Assembly (NCBI GenBank): GCA_016213785.1
Contig: JACQZQ010000087.1
Span: 1-62,252 of the forward strand
Length of the DNA: 62,252 nt
Reading direction: 5' to 3'
Source: Acidobacteriota bacterium
GTDB lineage: Bacteria > Acidobacteriota > Blastocatellia > Chloracidobacteriales > JADJPF01
In this document: in pieces, positions 34,736 through 42,821 of the stretch
Layout: each line of letters opens with the position of its first letter
Numbering within the stretch: position 1 is the first letter of the stretch
Translations under genes and position numbers: made by a program
Notes under the pieces: generated by a model
Seen by the model: only the letters and a program-made list of their open reading frames with translations
Database searches by the model: none
What the model was told of the DNA's origin: nothing

Positions 34736-36701
34736 AGTAAACATGCCAGTCGCGTACTGTTCCTACTGACACAGGTATAATGTCGCTAACATCTACAGTG
34801 AATCGATATACTCTACGAGCTTGTTCAAATCGTTTAGAAGGATTGAAAAATGTCAATTTTACATCCCAACAATCTGATCCTAGCCTGCAAATGGGGCTAC
34901 GCTCTACACCAATTGTATCAAGAGTCATATTGTCTTTTATTGCAGACCTATAGGCTTGACTGACTTGAAATGCATTAGTTGCTGCATAGTTAATAGCTCT
35001 ATCTTGTGAAGAAAGCCCTAGATTACGGATTTCATAATAAACTCGTGCAAGAAAATTATGTATTTCTTGAATTTTCTTTTCTTTGTCTTCTTCTCCAAGA
35101 CCTTCTACTAAACTATTAACTAATGCGCCTGTTGACCAACTATACATACCTCTAACATCAGGAAAGAGTACTGGTATGGTATGACCATTAAGTAAAGTGA
35201 CTTTACCTGAAACAACTCCTGGTATCGACACTCGTTCTATTTCTGCTTCTTGCTGTGCCTTTAAAAACTCCCTTAAACGGTCATAACCAATAGTAGCAAA
35301 AGGCCCTAATGGTTGAATGGCATATATTGGAGTAGTATCTTGGTTAAGCGTCCAAATAACACCACTAGCCTGAGCGGGATTATTTTCAACATATGCTAAG
35401 AGTTCTGTTGGTAAATCGGTATTTTTTCCAGACTGTTGCAGAAATGAGTCGCGTCTTGCTTCAGTACCAAAGTCATATCCAATTTGTCCCAGTACATAAG
35501 CTAGAGAGGGCGGTGTATTATTACCACCACATCCACACCCACCATTTCCACCAGAAGGAAAGACACCACTACTTGCATAGATGCTACTATTACCAGGGAA
35601 AGACTGCGTTTGTGTACTTTGTGCTAAGGGATTTACTATAGACATCTCTTTTTTCATCATGCTTGATTCATTTGGTTTGGAAAGCCCTGAGCCTGAGGGT
35701 TGAATGCTTTCCGACACAGGAACGGAATTGTTGTTTATAACCTGGAGCAATTGAGAAGCTTCTATTCTTTGTTCGGACATGTTTTCTCCTTTTTTAATTT
35801 TTTTCAGTGCTTCAATAATATTGATACGACCTGCTAAAAGACGTTGGCAGTCTGAAAATGACTCTTCACCACATCCAGTAGCAGTATCTAAAATTACTTG
35901 GCGTATAAGACTAGGATTGATTTTTAAACCTTGTTTTAACTGTATGCTTAATAATAATGCAACAATACCTGAGACTATTGGAGTCGCAAAGCTTGTACCT
36001 GTGCGTAAAGCCGTTTCTCCGCCTGGCGTTGCTACCAAGATATTTTGACCAGGAGCAAGAACACCTTGAACTTGATATTTTTTACCCCAATTACTACTTT
36101 CTAATGGTGAACCTTGTCTATCCATTGCGCCTACAGCAAGCACAGAAGGAAGCGCAGCAGGAATGTGTAGACATTCACAACCATTATTTCCTGCGGCAGC
36201 AATAATTAATACATTATTTTTGGCACACAAACGTATAGCATCAGCTAATAATGGTTCAGCTTGACCAGTATTATCTAACTGTCCACCACTTATATTTATA
36301 ATATGTGCTCCATGTTGCACTGCCAAAGAAATAGCACGCGCAAGGTCAAGTTGTGAACAGGAAATAGATGAATCTGCATTACTGCCAAACACAGGTATTG
36401 ATAGACCTCGACAATAAGGAGCAATACCCCTTACTGTCCCTTTATGTGTACCGAAAATTATGCTGGCTACATTTGTACCGTGTTCTATTGGAAACCTTGC
36501 TGCTGACTTAGCTGATACAACAGTATCAATGGCTTTAAGATTAGCACCAATAAAACAGGGATGAGATAAATCTACTTGTCCATCAAGCACTGCAATGCAT
36601 ATGCTTGAGTTTCCTAGTGTTTCTCTCCATAACTCATCAAGACCTAATAACAATGGATCATTACTTTTGTTTGGAAGTATATTTGAATTTGTAACATTCA
36701 T
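34734..36701 (-). CDS. PatA/PatG-type subtilisin fused to a PatG C-terminal unit
   Basis: The 655-residue protein has a subtilase domain (about 15-300) close to the cyanobactin maturation proteases (LWRETLG, CIAVLDGQVDLSHPCF). The catalytic triad is Asp40, His74 (EHGTNV) and Ser237 (GTSFATP), with Asn172 as oxyanion residue. It has no signal peptide, so it acts in the cytosol on peptide precursors. A linker with IQPSG (333-337) and VFPSG plus CGCGG (380-393) leads to one PatG_D/PatG_C unit (400-655). Cyanobactin PatA cleaves precursors before the core; the GIEPS/VxPS sites in the three peptides are fitting substrates. An internal Shine-Dalgarno and Met308 mark an old gene junction. It is the first gene of the locus; no YcaO, oxidase or PatG macrocyclase protease is present. 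Confidence 0.9.
   Translation of the reverse strand: MNVTNSNILPNKSNDPLLLGLDELWRETLGNSSICIAVLDGQVDLSHPCFIGANLKAIDTVVSAKSAARFPIEHGTNVASIIFGTHKGTVRGIAPYCRGLSIPVFGSNADSSISCSQLDLARAISLAVQHGAHIINISGGQLDNTGQAEPLLADAIRLCAKNNVLIIAAAGNNGCECLHIPAALPSVLAVGAMDRQGSPLESSNWGKKYQVQGVLAPGQNILVATPGGETALRTGTSFATPIVSGIVALLLSIQLKQGLKINPSLIRQVILDTATGCGEESFSDCQRLLAGRINIIEALKKIKKGENMSEQRIEASQLLQVINNNSVPVSESIQPSGSGLSKPNESSMMKKEMSIVNPLAQSTQTQSFPGNSSIYASSGVFPSGGNGGCGCGGNNTPPSLAYVLGQIGYDFGTEARRDSFLQQSGKNTDLPTELLAYVENNPAQASGVIWTLNQDTTPIYAIQPLGPFATIGYDRLREFLKAQQEAEIERVSIPGVVSGKVTLLNGHTIPVLFPDVRGMYSWSTGALVNSLVEGLGEEDKEKKIQEIHNFLARVYYEIRNLGLSSQDRAINYAATNAFQVSQAYRSAIKDNMTLDTIGVERSPICRLGSDCWDVKLTFFNPSKRFEQARRVYRFTVDVSDIIPVSVGTVRDWHVY
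35778..35792 (-). promoter_or_regulatory. Internal ribosome binding site and ATG (Met308) within the protease gene
   Basis: AAAGGAG lies 5 nt before an in-frame ATG at the junction between protease and PatG region. The same sequence context, including MSEQRIE, starts the separate downstream gene. It could yield a stand-alone PatG unit of 348 residues, or be a relic of two fused genes. Confidence 0.6.
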
Positions 36702-36956
36702 AATAACAAACCCTTAAAAATCTTATGGTTAGACACACCTCAACCATAGCATCAAAATGATACTAATATACTGATGACGTTGCTATTGTGTGGTTATGCT
36801 TTATTAAAATAAAGACACTTGGTACTAGCTCATCATTGAGCACATTACAATAATACCAATAACATTGACAGACTTTCGTAAAATGCTTATTGCTACATCT
36901 CTATATAATTCAACTAGTTAATTCTTGTATTGTCACTTTTACTAAAGAGGAAAAGT

Positions 36957-37076
36957 ATGAATATATCCCCCTTCTACTCACAGCTTTTGGCTACTAGAAA
37001 CGATATATTATCTTTTGTGTACGATATGGTTTTAGAAAGTTATAGTAATTATATTACCTTAGAACAAAAATGCTAA
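36957..37076 (+). CDS. Possible 39-residue small protein
   Basis: An ATG with AGAGGAAAAGT just upstream opens a 39-codon frame (starts MNISPFYSQLLATRND, ends ITLEQKC). I recognise no family. It could be a genuine small protein, the 5' remnant of a lost gene, or chance. The well-placed ribosome binding site is the only support. It is transcribed away from the peptide locus. Confidence 0.25.
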   Translation: MNISPFYSQLLATRNDILSFVYDMVLESYSNYITLEQKC

Positions 37077-37423
37077 CTATGTTAAAATAACGAACATAAT
37101 CGCAATTAAATATATCTTAGGTCTGCGTATGCTTATGCAAGCACATGTAAGATAGGCTCCTACAAAAGAATCACTATCAGGAATTTACGTATTAAGAGTT
37201 TGTACCATAAAAAATAATTAAAGGCAAGTGAAAATTTCCATTTTTCCTAAGAAAAATTGCAGTTTCTTTGACTCTGTTTTATATACTAAAAAGTTGCCTA
37301 ACTGTTTGATATAAAGCAAGTTACTGTAATCTACTTATTTTACAGCAAATTATAGTTAAAAGGCTTAAATCACAAACAAGTTTGTTACTGAAAAAGTTTG
37401 CAAGGAAAATAAGCAAATAAAAG

Positions 37424-37536
37424 GTAGTGATAGAAATGTAAGGCTCAATAGAAGTTCAGTATTGCCTAGAATGCAGCTTTAGAAACGAGTTTCGGCCAAA
37501 ATGAACTATTGGTCAGCCTTACATTTTGCGCACTAC
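37424..37536 (+). repeat. 113-bp MITE-like inverted-repeat element, copy 1
   Basis: Termini GTAGTG...AAATGTAAGGCT (37424-37445) and their complement (37515-37536) form a 22-bp terminal inverted repeat with four mismatches; 12 bp are perfect. An inverted copy lies at 44511-44623, equal in length, with about 14 mismatches by eye. It has no coding capacity. Confidence 0.82.
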
Positions 37537-37648
37537 CAGAAATCTCTTTATTATTTCATATTTGTTTTTCTTGATTATTATTAGATAATTCCTGAATATA
37601 TTTACCAAAATTATTAAAATAGATTCTATATGTTGTTAGGAGAATAAT

Positions 37649-38374
37649 GTGGAAACAGAGCATTTTGTGCCTGTAGCAAGACGCAAAGTATCAGATGAGA
37701 TATTTTTAATGCTGCAAGAAAAAATATTTTTAGGAACATTAAAAGCTGGAGAAAAGCTTCCTCCAGAGCGTGAGCTTTCTCGTCAGCTAGGAGTTACACG
37801 CGTTCCTTTAAGAGAAGCCTTAAAACGACTTCAAGCTATGAATTTAATAGAAGTTAGGCATGGAGATGGAATTTATGTTTTAGATTATCAAAGTAATGGT
37901 AGCTTTGAATTTTTAATGTCTGTAATTCAATCAGGACTGCCTCTAGAACAGCCTTTAGTTAAATCTATACTGGAATTTCGCATAATTGTAGTTCCAGAAC
38001 TATTTCGCTTAGCTGCTAAAAATGCTAAAGAGGAAAATATTAAAAAATTAGAAGAAATTGTTGAAAAAGAAAAACAAAATAGCTCTAACCGCAATCGATT
38101 GATGGAATTAGACTTTGAGTTTCATTCAGAAATAGCCCGCGCTAGTGGTAATTTATTTGCCCAACTTTTATATAACTCGCTTCGTCCTGTATATCTTACT
38201 TTATCTGCTCAGTTTTTCCAGTCTGTCCCAGAACCAGAGCAAATTCCAGCACATGCAGAAATTATATTAGAAGCACTTAAAAGAGGTGATGGTGATACTT
38301 TAGCTAGAAATACTCGCTATTTTTTAGAACTTGCTAATGATTTTATGCTTACTAGCTTAAGCAGCAAACCTTGA
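37649..38374 (+). CDS. GntR-family transcriptional regulator (FadR/FCD subfamily)
   Basis: The 241-residue protein has an N-terminal winged helix (about 12-75; GTLKAGEKLPPERELSRQLGVTRVPLREALKRLQ) and a helical FCD ligand-binding domain. The FCD metal-type residues are present: EFRIIVVPELFRLA, DFEFHSEIARAS (Asp/His) and HAEIILEALKRGD. Such regulators bind carboxylate ligands and act near their own gene. GTG is the start, with TTAGGAG 6 nt upstream; the overlapping ATG frame stops at once. It is divergent from the peptide locus and convergent with the secreted protein genes. It could control either side, but nothing in the sequence decides this. Confidence 0.9.
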   Translation: METEHFVPVARRKVSDEIFLMLQEKIFLGTLKAGEKLPPERELSRQLGVTRVPLREALKRLQAMNLIEVRHGDGIYVLDYQSNGSFEFLMSVIQSGLPLEQPLVKSILEFRIIVVPELFRLAAKNAKEENIKKLEEIVEKEKQNSSNRNRLMELDFEFHSEIARASGNLFAQLLYNSLRPVYLTLSAQFFQSVPEPEQIPAHAEIILEALKRGDGDTLARNTRYFLELANDFMLTSLSSKP

Positions 38375-38439
38375 TTTTCCTTACGATAAATATTTTACTC
38401 TATATCCCTTAGCTGCTTAAGTTGATGCACATAGAGGGA

Positions 38440-40251
38440 CTATTTTTTTAGAGATTTCTGTGATTTAACAGATGGTTCTTTCTTTATATTAGAAATAGCC
38501 AATTTAACATTATCTACTGTCTCAAAAAATTTTACCTCAATGGCGTAATTAGCTGTTTCCGCTGTGCGTCTTAGTGCAGATCTTTTAGTATCATTCCAAG
38601 CTACATTAGTCTCAAGCGTACTAATATTTTTCTCATCAGCTTTTGCTGAAATTTCATGAGGTAAAGCAATAGCCCAATATTTTCCTGGTGCAATATTCTC
38701 CAAAAGAAAATTGCCTGATGCGTCAACATCAGTCTGATAATATCTTAATAGATTATCGACTAATTCTTTGTCTATAGGTATTAAATGTACTGTTAATGGA
38801 GGTAAACTCTTATTATTCTCTTTATTAATTTGCCCTTGAATTTTGCCAGCGCCTTCGGCAACTTTGACATTAAGTTTGGTGACACCATTGCCGTCTTTAA
38901 CCGTAATCCCCTTATTTAATTGTTCAATTTGTTGCTGTGGCTTACTTTCATCCCCTTGTGTAATAGCATCAAGATACCAATTCTTATTACTTAAATATAA
39001 AGAGAGAAAATAGAGTCCCGCATGTACATTATCAATTGTGAAATTGCCTTTACTATCGGGCACAATATCATCAATTAACTCTGGTGATGAAGGATTATAC
39101 TCTTTAGGGGTAACACTATTTTGTGCCTTAATAATAATTTCAGCATAAGGCAATTTGCTGCTAGTCTTATTTAACTGTTGTAACTGCTTCTCATCTAGTT
39201 TTTTACGTATAACCTGCCCATTTATAGCAGCTACTCTATTTAATGTCAGTGTAATGCCACTCACATCAGTATTTTTAATTTGTAGATGTTTTACTAGAGA
39301 CAAAAAATGTTCTTTGGTATTGGTGTCAATAAATTCTGCATAGAGGTCGTAATTGCCACTAGCTACACCAAAAAATTTAAATTCCAATTTATCATTTTTT
39401 ATTGTTGCTTGACTAAAATCGGCTATTAATTTGCTGTCACTGTCTACTAAATTGGTTCTAATGGAATATACATTCTCGTCCGTTTTTAGCTTTTTATCAT
39501 CAGCATTAATTGTGCCAGTAATTTGATAACCAGCAGCCTTGCGATAGCGAATATCAATACCGTTTATTTCCTCGCCAGAATGAACAGTAATCGATTTAGC
39601 CTGTGCGCGTGGCGTGCCAGGATAGTAAAGTTGTTGGTTATCATCAAATGCAGTAGCAACAATAGAGTATGGTGAGGAACCACCTACACGCACCAAATAT
39701 TCTCCTGGTCTTAGACCATAAAGACGATAGATACCACGATCATCGGTATATGCTCGTTGAGAAAAATAGTTTTTGTCCTTACGCACTTTACCATCAAGAT
39801 CTTTTAAATAGACATACGTAACCGGTAGACCGATAACTGGCTCATTATTGGAGCCTGCTGTAATTATACCGTTAATGGCACCACCTTTAATCATAGTAAT
39901 CTCAACATTATTATCACCTACGCGATAATAGGTTTCTTTATTTGAAGGTTTGCTCTCTATTACATAACCAGGAAAAGAGGCATTTATTGTGTAATTACCA
40001 GCGGTTAAACCGTCCAGTTGAAAATGTCCTTGTTCATCTGTAGTAGTAGAAACTGGCGCACTATCAATAATTTGTACTACGGCCTTGGTAGATACCATGA
40101 CATTATTCATTGGCTGTCCATTACCATCAACAATACGACCATTGATAATGCCTTTTAATGTGCTTTTATCATCACTCTCTTGAGCCTGCACAGTAATTAA
40201 ACCTGCAATAGTGAATAAAAAGATGATCAATATAGGCAATAATTTTCTCAT
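38440..40251 (-). CDS. Secreted carboxypeptidase-regulatory-domain (CarboxypepD_reg) protein B
   Basis: A signal peptide (MRKLLPILIIFLFTIAGLI, cleavage near VQA) precedes a 603-residue chain of Ig-like beta sandwich modules. The first (about 33-115, GIINGRIVDGNGQPMNNVMVSTK with DEQGHFQLDGLTAGNYTINA) and several later ones show the CarboxypepD_reg pattern; YRLYGLRPGEYLVRVGG is a block often seen in acidobacterial proteins of this type. No enzyme motif is present. It is probably a surface or periplasmic structural protein. It starts 2 nt after a paralog that ends in AAGGAGAATAG, which supplies the ribosome binding site, so translation is coupled. Confidence 0.83.
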   Translation of the reverse strand: MRKLLPILIIFLFTIAGLITVQAQESDDKSTLKGIINGRIVDGNGQPMNNVMVSTKAVVQIIDSAPVSTTTDEQGHFQLDGLTAGNYTINASFPGYVIESKPSNKETYYRVGDNNVEITMIKGGAINGIITAGSNNEPVIGLPVTYVYLKDLDGKVRKDKNYFSQRAYTDDRGIYRLYGLRPGEYLVRVGGSSPYSIVATAFDDNQQLYYPGTPRAQAKSITVHSGEEINGIDIRYRKAAGYQITGTINADDKKLKTDENVYSIRTNLVDSDSKLIADFSQATIKNDKLEFKFFGVASGNYDLYAEFIDTNTKEHFLSLVKHLQIKNTDVSGITLTLNRVAAINGQVIRKKLDEKQLQQLNKTSSKLPYAEIIIKAQNSVTPKEYNPSSPELIDDIVPDSKGNFTIDNVHAGLYFLSLYLSNKNWYLDAITQGDESKPQQQIEQLNKGITVKDGNGVTKLNVKVAEGAGKIQGQINKENNKSLPPLTVHLIPIDKELVDNLLRYYQTDVDASGNFLLENIAPGKYWAIALPHEISAKADEKNISTLETNVAWNDTKRSALRRTAETANYAIEVKFFETVDNVKLAISNIKKEPSVKSQKSLKK

Positions 40252-40253
40252 TT

Positions 40254-41903
40254 CTATTCTCCTTCTTTGGGTTGATCATCTTGATTCAACTCTAAAGTCA
40301 ATTTGACATCAATAGTCGCACCATCATTAATAGTTACTGACCGAGGTTTTGATTTAATAGGAGATTTATTATTACCTGGGTAATAGACCAGTGTGAGATC
40401 ATAAGTACCAGCAACAGCATTATTAATTGTAAAGCGGCCACGCGCATCAACAGATGCATTATAACTAGCGGTATTTGCTGTTTGTCCTTCACGCGTTCCT
40501 ATGACAGTCATAAAAGCTTCCCTAGGCAGTGTGCCGTCAATCTTTACTTCACCACGAATGGTTGCACTACCATAAGCAGCTAAAATGCGTACTCCATTAA
40601 TCTGCTCTTCTCCAGCAACGGTGAGAGTATTTGTTACACCATTCTGAGTCTCGATATTGATAATACAAATACCAGGATATTGACTACCAGAAAAGAGACC
40701 AAATCTAAATTCACCTGGAGCTAAACCGCGCAAAATAAAACTGCCATCACCATTAGGTCTAGTGCTACTCTCAGTGATCCCAATGGTATCTTTTATATCG
40801 ATGGCATGCAGGCTAAGACTTGATAAATTGGGCGCAGAGGTAGGGTTATTTAGCTTATCGATGACCAATGTTCCACTAATAGTTGTTGCCTTGTGTAATT
40901 TCACTTCCAAGTTATTTACATCGTCATTACTAATTGTAAACCTAGCTTTATCACTATAAAAATCTTTGAAAGCCTCAACGTTGAAGTAGTTGCTGCCCAT
41001 AACAAAATATCTTCCTGTTGTGAGACCATTGATCTGAAATTCACCACGTGCATTGGTTTTAAGCCCACTAGGAGAAGTCGCCCCAATTTCAGCACCAGTA
41101 TATTTGCCATATACCACGCCAACGCCAACAATAGGCTTACCAGTAATAGCATCAATCACTTTACCAGTAATACGAAAACTCTTTTCTGGCCGTTGTGCTG
41201 TAATATCAATATTGGTATTTTCTTTACCTTCTTTAACTTCAATAATCTGGGCTGATTCTTCTTGTGTAGTACTGGGAAAATAGGTCAAAGGAATATATGT
41301 TCTTCCTACTCCGAAAATGGGACTTGAGGCATCTGGTTTTATACCAACACTGACCAAATATTTTCCTGGAGGAATACCATAAATACGATAGATACCACGA
41401 TCATCAGTGCGTACCAGAACGGGGTTGATAGGATAGATGGGTGTCTTTTTACCATCTGATTCAATTCGTTGTAGCTTGATCGAAGTATTACCGATGGGTT
41501 TATTATCAAAACTTAAGATACGGCCAGTAATTACACCTCCACTCTGAAGAGAGAAATCCATACCTGTGATGTCGTCACCGTTGGACAGAGTTACTGCCTT
41601 ACCACCTTTGAGAGAACCAGGTTCTGAAGTGAAAGTAAAACCTGAGGTCAGTGGAATTACAAAGTAATCACCTGCTTTTGGTAATGTAACTTTATATTGG
41701 CCCTCAATATCAGTTTCAACTTTAGCCACTCGCCCATTACGGGCATCGAAGCTACCTTGTAAGACCAGAATCTGTGCCCCTGGTATACTCTTACCGTTTA
41801 CTGTTACCTTACCAGAAATAGTGCCACCATCCTGCGCTAAGCCCGTAATAAAAGTAGTGGATAGCAATACAAAAAAGCCTATTATTCGTATGAAGTAATT
41901 CAT
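40254..41903 (-). CDS. Secreted carboxypeptidase-regulatory-domain (CarboxypepD_reg) protein A
   Basis: The 549-residue protein is a paralog of the downstream gene product. A signal peptide (MNYFIRIIGFFVLLSTTFI, cleavage near GLA) is followed by repeated beta-sandwich modules: ISGKVTVNGKSIPGAQILVLQ, then ITGRILSFDNKPIGNTSIKL with DDRGIYRIYGIPPGKYLVSVG, and ITGKVIDAITGKPIVGVGVVY with NARGEFQINGLTTGRYFV. GGGGAG precedes the ATG. The tandem pair forms a two-gene operon. Function is unknown; envelope or matrix roles are common for this family. The 850-nt region upstream holds no intact gene. Confidence 0.83.
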   Translation of the reverse strand: MNYFIRIIGFFVLLSTTFITGLAQDGGTISGKVTVNGKSIPGAQILVLQGSFDARNGRVAKVETDIEGQYKVTLPKAGDYFVIPLTSGFTFTSEPGSLKGGKAVTLSNGDDITGMDFSLQSGGVITGRILSFDNKPIGNTSIKLQRIESDGKKTPIYPINPVLVRTDDRGIYRIYGIPPGKYLVSVGIKPDASSPIFGVGRTYIPLTYFPSTTQEESAQIIEVKEGKENTNIDITAQRPEKSFRITGKVIDAITGKPIVGVGVVYGKYTGAEIGATSPSGLKTNARGEFQINGLTTGRYFVMGSNYFNVEAFKDFYSDKARFTISNDDVNNLEVKLHKATTISGTLVIDKLNNPTSAPNLSSLSLHAIDIKDTIGITESSTRPNGDGSFILRGLAPGEFRFGLFSGSQYPGICIINIETQNGVTNTLTVAGEEQINGVRILAAYGSATIRGEVKIDGTLPREAFMTVIGTREGQTANTASYNASVDARGRFTINNAVAGTYDLTLVYYPGNNKSPIKSKPRSVTINDGATIDVKLTLELNQDDQPKEGE

Positions 41904-42453
41904 AACTCCCCATCCAAATATTTATTAATAAAGCTTACAATATGCTGTAATAAAATAAAATTGGAGAAATTTAGCCTTATCCTAGAATTTTAACTAAATG
42001 GCTATTATTAGTAATTTAGATAGAGAATTATTATATAGAGATAAACAGGATGCACTTGTAACTAACATCAAACAGAATTTACATATTAACTTGACATTAT
42101 TCTCCTAATGTTTTGAAGCTAAGGGTTGAGTTTTCTTTGCTATTATAGATAGTAAAATTGAGCCTTTTTGCTTATACGTTTGAACGCTTACAGAAAACAG
42201 TTTTGCAAATTCCTTAGCTCGCCAAAATGATTGCTAAAATTGGTTCTGACTTTAGGAGCTTTAAAAAAAATTGTAACTTACTGATTTTGTGCCAGTTTGC
42301 CCTTGTTTCTTGGGGGGCTTTCGTGTTGTTTGCCGGGTTTTACCCTAGGTTATAAAACGACTTAAAATGGACTAGCAAATTTTCTCAAAAAATACTATCT
42401 AAGCATATTCATTAAAGATGATAGAGCCTATATATAGACTAGTGCAGATTACC
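41904..42453. other. 550-nt region with no intact gene
   Basis: This is the presumed promoter region of the CarboxypepD operon (minus). It is AT-rich except for a GC-rich island at 42296-42352 (GGGGGGCTTTCG..CCGGGTTTTACCC), which stands out in composition and may be a relic of an insertion. No coding frame or clear inverted repeat was found. Confidence 0.5.
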
Positions 42454-42821
42454 ATGTTTACGATATCACGTAAATATGATATTGCCTATTTACTTGCAGA
42501 TTATATAGATCATCAAAATACGATAGGATCATACGACGGGGTTTTTGCGTAACCCAACAAGGTAGCACCTCATTTAACCGTGCCCAGGAGCAAAAGAACA
42601 AAACTGGAGATTTTAAAAAGCTTTGGTTAGCCGTAAGTTGTTGGTTTTTCATTCAAACGATTTTGGAAATCTATTTTTCCCTTATACTTTTAGTTGTTAT
42701 AGTGGGCACAATTCAATGGGGTGCTACCATAATAGTTGGTTTTAGTCTTATTTTTTACTTCATTGTTGTTTTCATTTCAGGTTGCCAATCAGTATTTATA
42801 GAAACCTGTTTAAGAGGATGA
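42454..42821 (+). pseudogene. Probable frameshifted small membrane-protein gene
   Basis: One frame opens with an ATG at 42454 and encodes SRKYDIAYLLADYIDHQ..SYDGVFA before a TAA at 42550. The frame one base away is open from 42480 to a TGA at 42819-42821 and continues with VTQQGSTSFNRAQEQKN and then two hydrophobic helices (LWLAVSCWFFIQTIL, YFSLILLVVIVGTI) and a third hydrophobic stretch. Joined near 42545 they read like one small membrane protein. No good ribosome binding site was seen. Its 3' end overlaps the 3' end of the convergent binding-protein gene by 67 nt. The frameshift could be a sequencing error. Confidence 0.35.

Larger units (their letters stand above)
36702..37648. other. 947-nt divergent intergenic region between the peptide locus and the GntR gene
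   Basis: This AT-rich region carries the promoters for the protease locus (minus) and GntR-type regulator (plus). It holds a small hairpin (ATGGTT/AACCAT, 36725-36747) near the protease start, a 39-codon ORF with a good ribosome binding site, and the 113-bp repeat at 37424-37536. No conserved coding remnant was seen elsewhere. Confidence 0.6.

Noticed and set aside
35393-36205. Several 80-90 codon plus-strand frames within the protease gene
   Set aside because: They are antisense to the conserved subtilase and PatG sequence and show no ribosome binding sites or recognisable motifs.
38374-38440. Bidirectional terminator between the convergent GntR and CarboxypepD genes
   Set aside because: Only a 5-7 bp imperfect stem with a 30-nt loop can be drawn; too weak to call.
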